From an uncultured Bacteroidales bacterium (lineage in GTDB: Bacteria > Bacteroidota > Bacteroidia > Bacteroidales > Paludibacteraceae), in contig CAMUYI010000002.1 of the NCBI GenBank assembly GCA_947164985.1, positions 248,001 through 312,000 of the forward strand: a stretch of DNA of 64,000 nucleotides, in the 5' to 3' direction. The notes below the pieces were generated by a model that was not told the origin of the DNA, did no database searches, and saw nothing but the letters and a program-made list of their open reading frames with translations. Below, piece by piece: positions 62,883 to 64,000 of the stretch. The first letter of the stretch is position 1; each line of letters opens with the position of its first letter. A program made the translations under genes and the position numbers.

Positions 62883-64000
62883 CTAATAGTACGCAATGCA
62901 CGCGTGACAGATGGCACGAGACGGTCAATGTCTCCGGCGCCGATGGTGAGTACGACTACAGGTTTATCGGTAGCAGTCACCCGTTTCTTGAGTTCGGCCA
63001 CCAGGTCATTCTTTGCGATCACTACGCCTCCGAGCATCTCGCTGGTCACGCCTTCGATGGGTTCTTCGCGCGCCGGATAGATCGGCAGCAACACACACTC
63101 GTCCAAGGTAGAGAGCACCGCTTTGAAACCCTCCGCAAAATCACGCGTACGGGTATAGAGGTGCGGCTGGAAGACACCGATGAGCCGACGCTCGGGATAG
63201 AGACGACGCACCGAATCGATGGAGGTAGCGATCTCCTCCGGATGATGAGCATAGTCGTCTATGTAAACCACTTTCGGTGTATTGACATGAATATTGAAGC
63301 GACGCAGCACCCCTTGGAAGGAAGCCACGCCATGACGTAACTCATTGGCTTTGATGCCATTGAGCCAAGCGACACTCATCGCAGCGACGGCATTTTCTAT
63401 ATTCACCCATACTGGCACGCCTAACTGCAGGTCGGCAATGAGTTCGGTAGGTGTATGAAAATCAAAATGGATCTGCCCTTTGCTGACGACGATATTATCG
63501 GCATAGAAATCCGCCGGCGAGTTCACGCTATAGGTGTATAACTTGCAGCCTTTCTTGAGTCGCGGCTGAAGGGCAATGCCCTGCTTCATGACGAGGGCGG
63601 TAGAGATCAGACTTGTGTAATGGGCAAACGCCTCGCGGTACGCCTCTTCCGTACCGTAAATATCGAGATGGTCTGGATCAACGGCCGTGACGATCGACAT
63701 GTAAGGCGTCAGATGATGGAACGAACGGTCGTACTCATCAGCCTCGACGACCACAAAGGGACTGTTCTTATCCAGAAGCAGGTTCGTGCCGTAGTTCATA
63801 CTGATGCCGCCGAGGAACGCATTGGTGCCCAACTCCGATTGATATAGCAAATGGGCCAACATCGTACTGGTCGTCGTCTTACCGTGGGTACCGGCGACGC
63901 ACAGCGCTTTCATCTGACGCGTCACAAGACCAAGAACCTCGGCACGCTTATGGATATCGAATCCTTTCTCACGCAGATAAGTATAGATCGCACTGTCCTC
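62879..64000 (-). CDS. murC: UDP-N-acetylmuramate-alanine ligase, N-terminus outside window
   Basis: The frame is open to the window edge (374 residues seen). CVAGTHGKTTTSTMLAHLLY is the ATP-binding loop, VVEADEYDRSF and DDYAHHPEEIATSI are central-domain motifs, and LIGVFQPHLYTRT the C-terminal ligase domain. It adds L-Ala to UDP-MurNAc in peptidoglycan synthesis. The internal GTG at 63925 is not the true start, since the upstream EDSAIYTYLREKGFDIHKR belongs to the N-terminal domain. Normal length is about 450-470 residues, so about 80-95 lie beyond 64000. Confidence 0.97.
   Translation of the reverse strand, partial: EDSAIYTYLREKGFDIHKRAEVLGLVTRQMKALCVAGTHGKTTTSTMLAHLLYQSELGTNAFLGGISMNYGTNLLLDKNSPFVVVEADEYDRSFHHLTPYMSIVTAVDPDHLDIYGTEEAYREAFAHYTSLISTALVMKQGIALQPRLKKGCKLYTYSVNSPADFYADNIVVSKGQIHFDFHTPTELIADLQLGVPVWVNIENAVAAMSVAWLNGIKANELRHGVASFQGVLRRFNIHVNTPKVVYIDDYAHHPEEIATSIDSVRRLYPERRLIGVFQPHLYTRTRDFAEGFKAVLSTLDECVLLPIYPAREEPIEGVTSEMLGGVVIAKNDLVAELKKRVTATDKPVVVLTIGAGDIDRLVPSVTRALRTIR

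Overview
This window reads as chromosome of a Bacteroidales bacterium (phylum Bacteroidota). The evidence is the gene content: a methylmalonyl-CoA decarboxylase/epimerase set, a DUF2723 membrane protein, a large Rel homologue, the rplM-rpsI-rpsB-tsf order, a murC-ftsQ-ftsA-ftsZ cluster, and a secreted protein with a Por-type C-terminal tail. Promoters point the same way: almost every transcription unit starts with the Bacteroidota pair TTG, about 20 nt, TAnnTTTG, and no strong Shine-Dalgarno sites are seen. I see no rRNA, tRNA, CRISPR array, integrase or transposase gene.

Layout. 1-2273: propionate-pathway operon (epimerase, decarboxylase alpha, OadG cut by the window edge). 2399-6756: esterase, acetyltransferase, HAD protein, small membrane protein, recR and a Rel protein lacking its HD and ACT domains. 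6905-8251 (+): pseudopilin-like protein and rsmD. 8294-12849: manA, YitT protein, aspartate kinase, ribH and a TPR protein. 13253-14663: two small lipoproteins with duplicated upstream regions. 15427-18400: FadL-like porin, small lipoprotein, trpS, Lrp regulator. 18497-24577: O-methyltransferase (+), then PatB-like aminotransferase, His-rich CobW GTPase and the DUF2723 protein (-). 24801-36009 (+): an 11-gene surface polysaccharide locus holding two UDP-glucose dehydrogenase-like enzymes, flippase, polymerase, four glycosyltransferases, a beta-propeller protein, a DegT aminotransferase and a phosphoglycosyl transferase. 36015-39292 (+): gltX and recQ; recQ overlaps the end of a convergent AsmA-like gene. 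41050-43914: tsf, rpsB, rpsI, rplM.

44169-48758 is the accessory part: eleven short minus-strand genes (48 to about 173 codons for most, one of 35) including an HNH protein, a holin-like peptide, a DUF5675 protein and three to four related small proteins sharing an SG-[A/T]-L-x-K motif. A strongly foldable RNA segment lies just upstream of the last gene. Beyond it come a single-chain MmeI-like restriction-modification enzyme with a terminator-bearing leader and a secreted two-repeat protein, both driven by copies of the same ~160-bp promoter repeat. The right end returns to core genes: HAD phosphatase, lepA, NhaD antiporter, DedA, a Wzz-like membrane protein and ftsZ-ftsA-ftsQ-murC (murC cut by the window edge).

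Two signals run through the whole window. Gene junctions very often carry short degenerate tandem repeats with 7-11 nt units, and similar repeats appear in frame inside lepA, rsmD, recQ and the FadL-like gene. A small palindromic repeat occurs both between genes and inside the restriction-modification gene, with a compensatory base-pair change. The best candidates for undescribed biology are the small-gene island with its structured RNA at 44.1-48.4 kb, and the repeat families.
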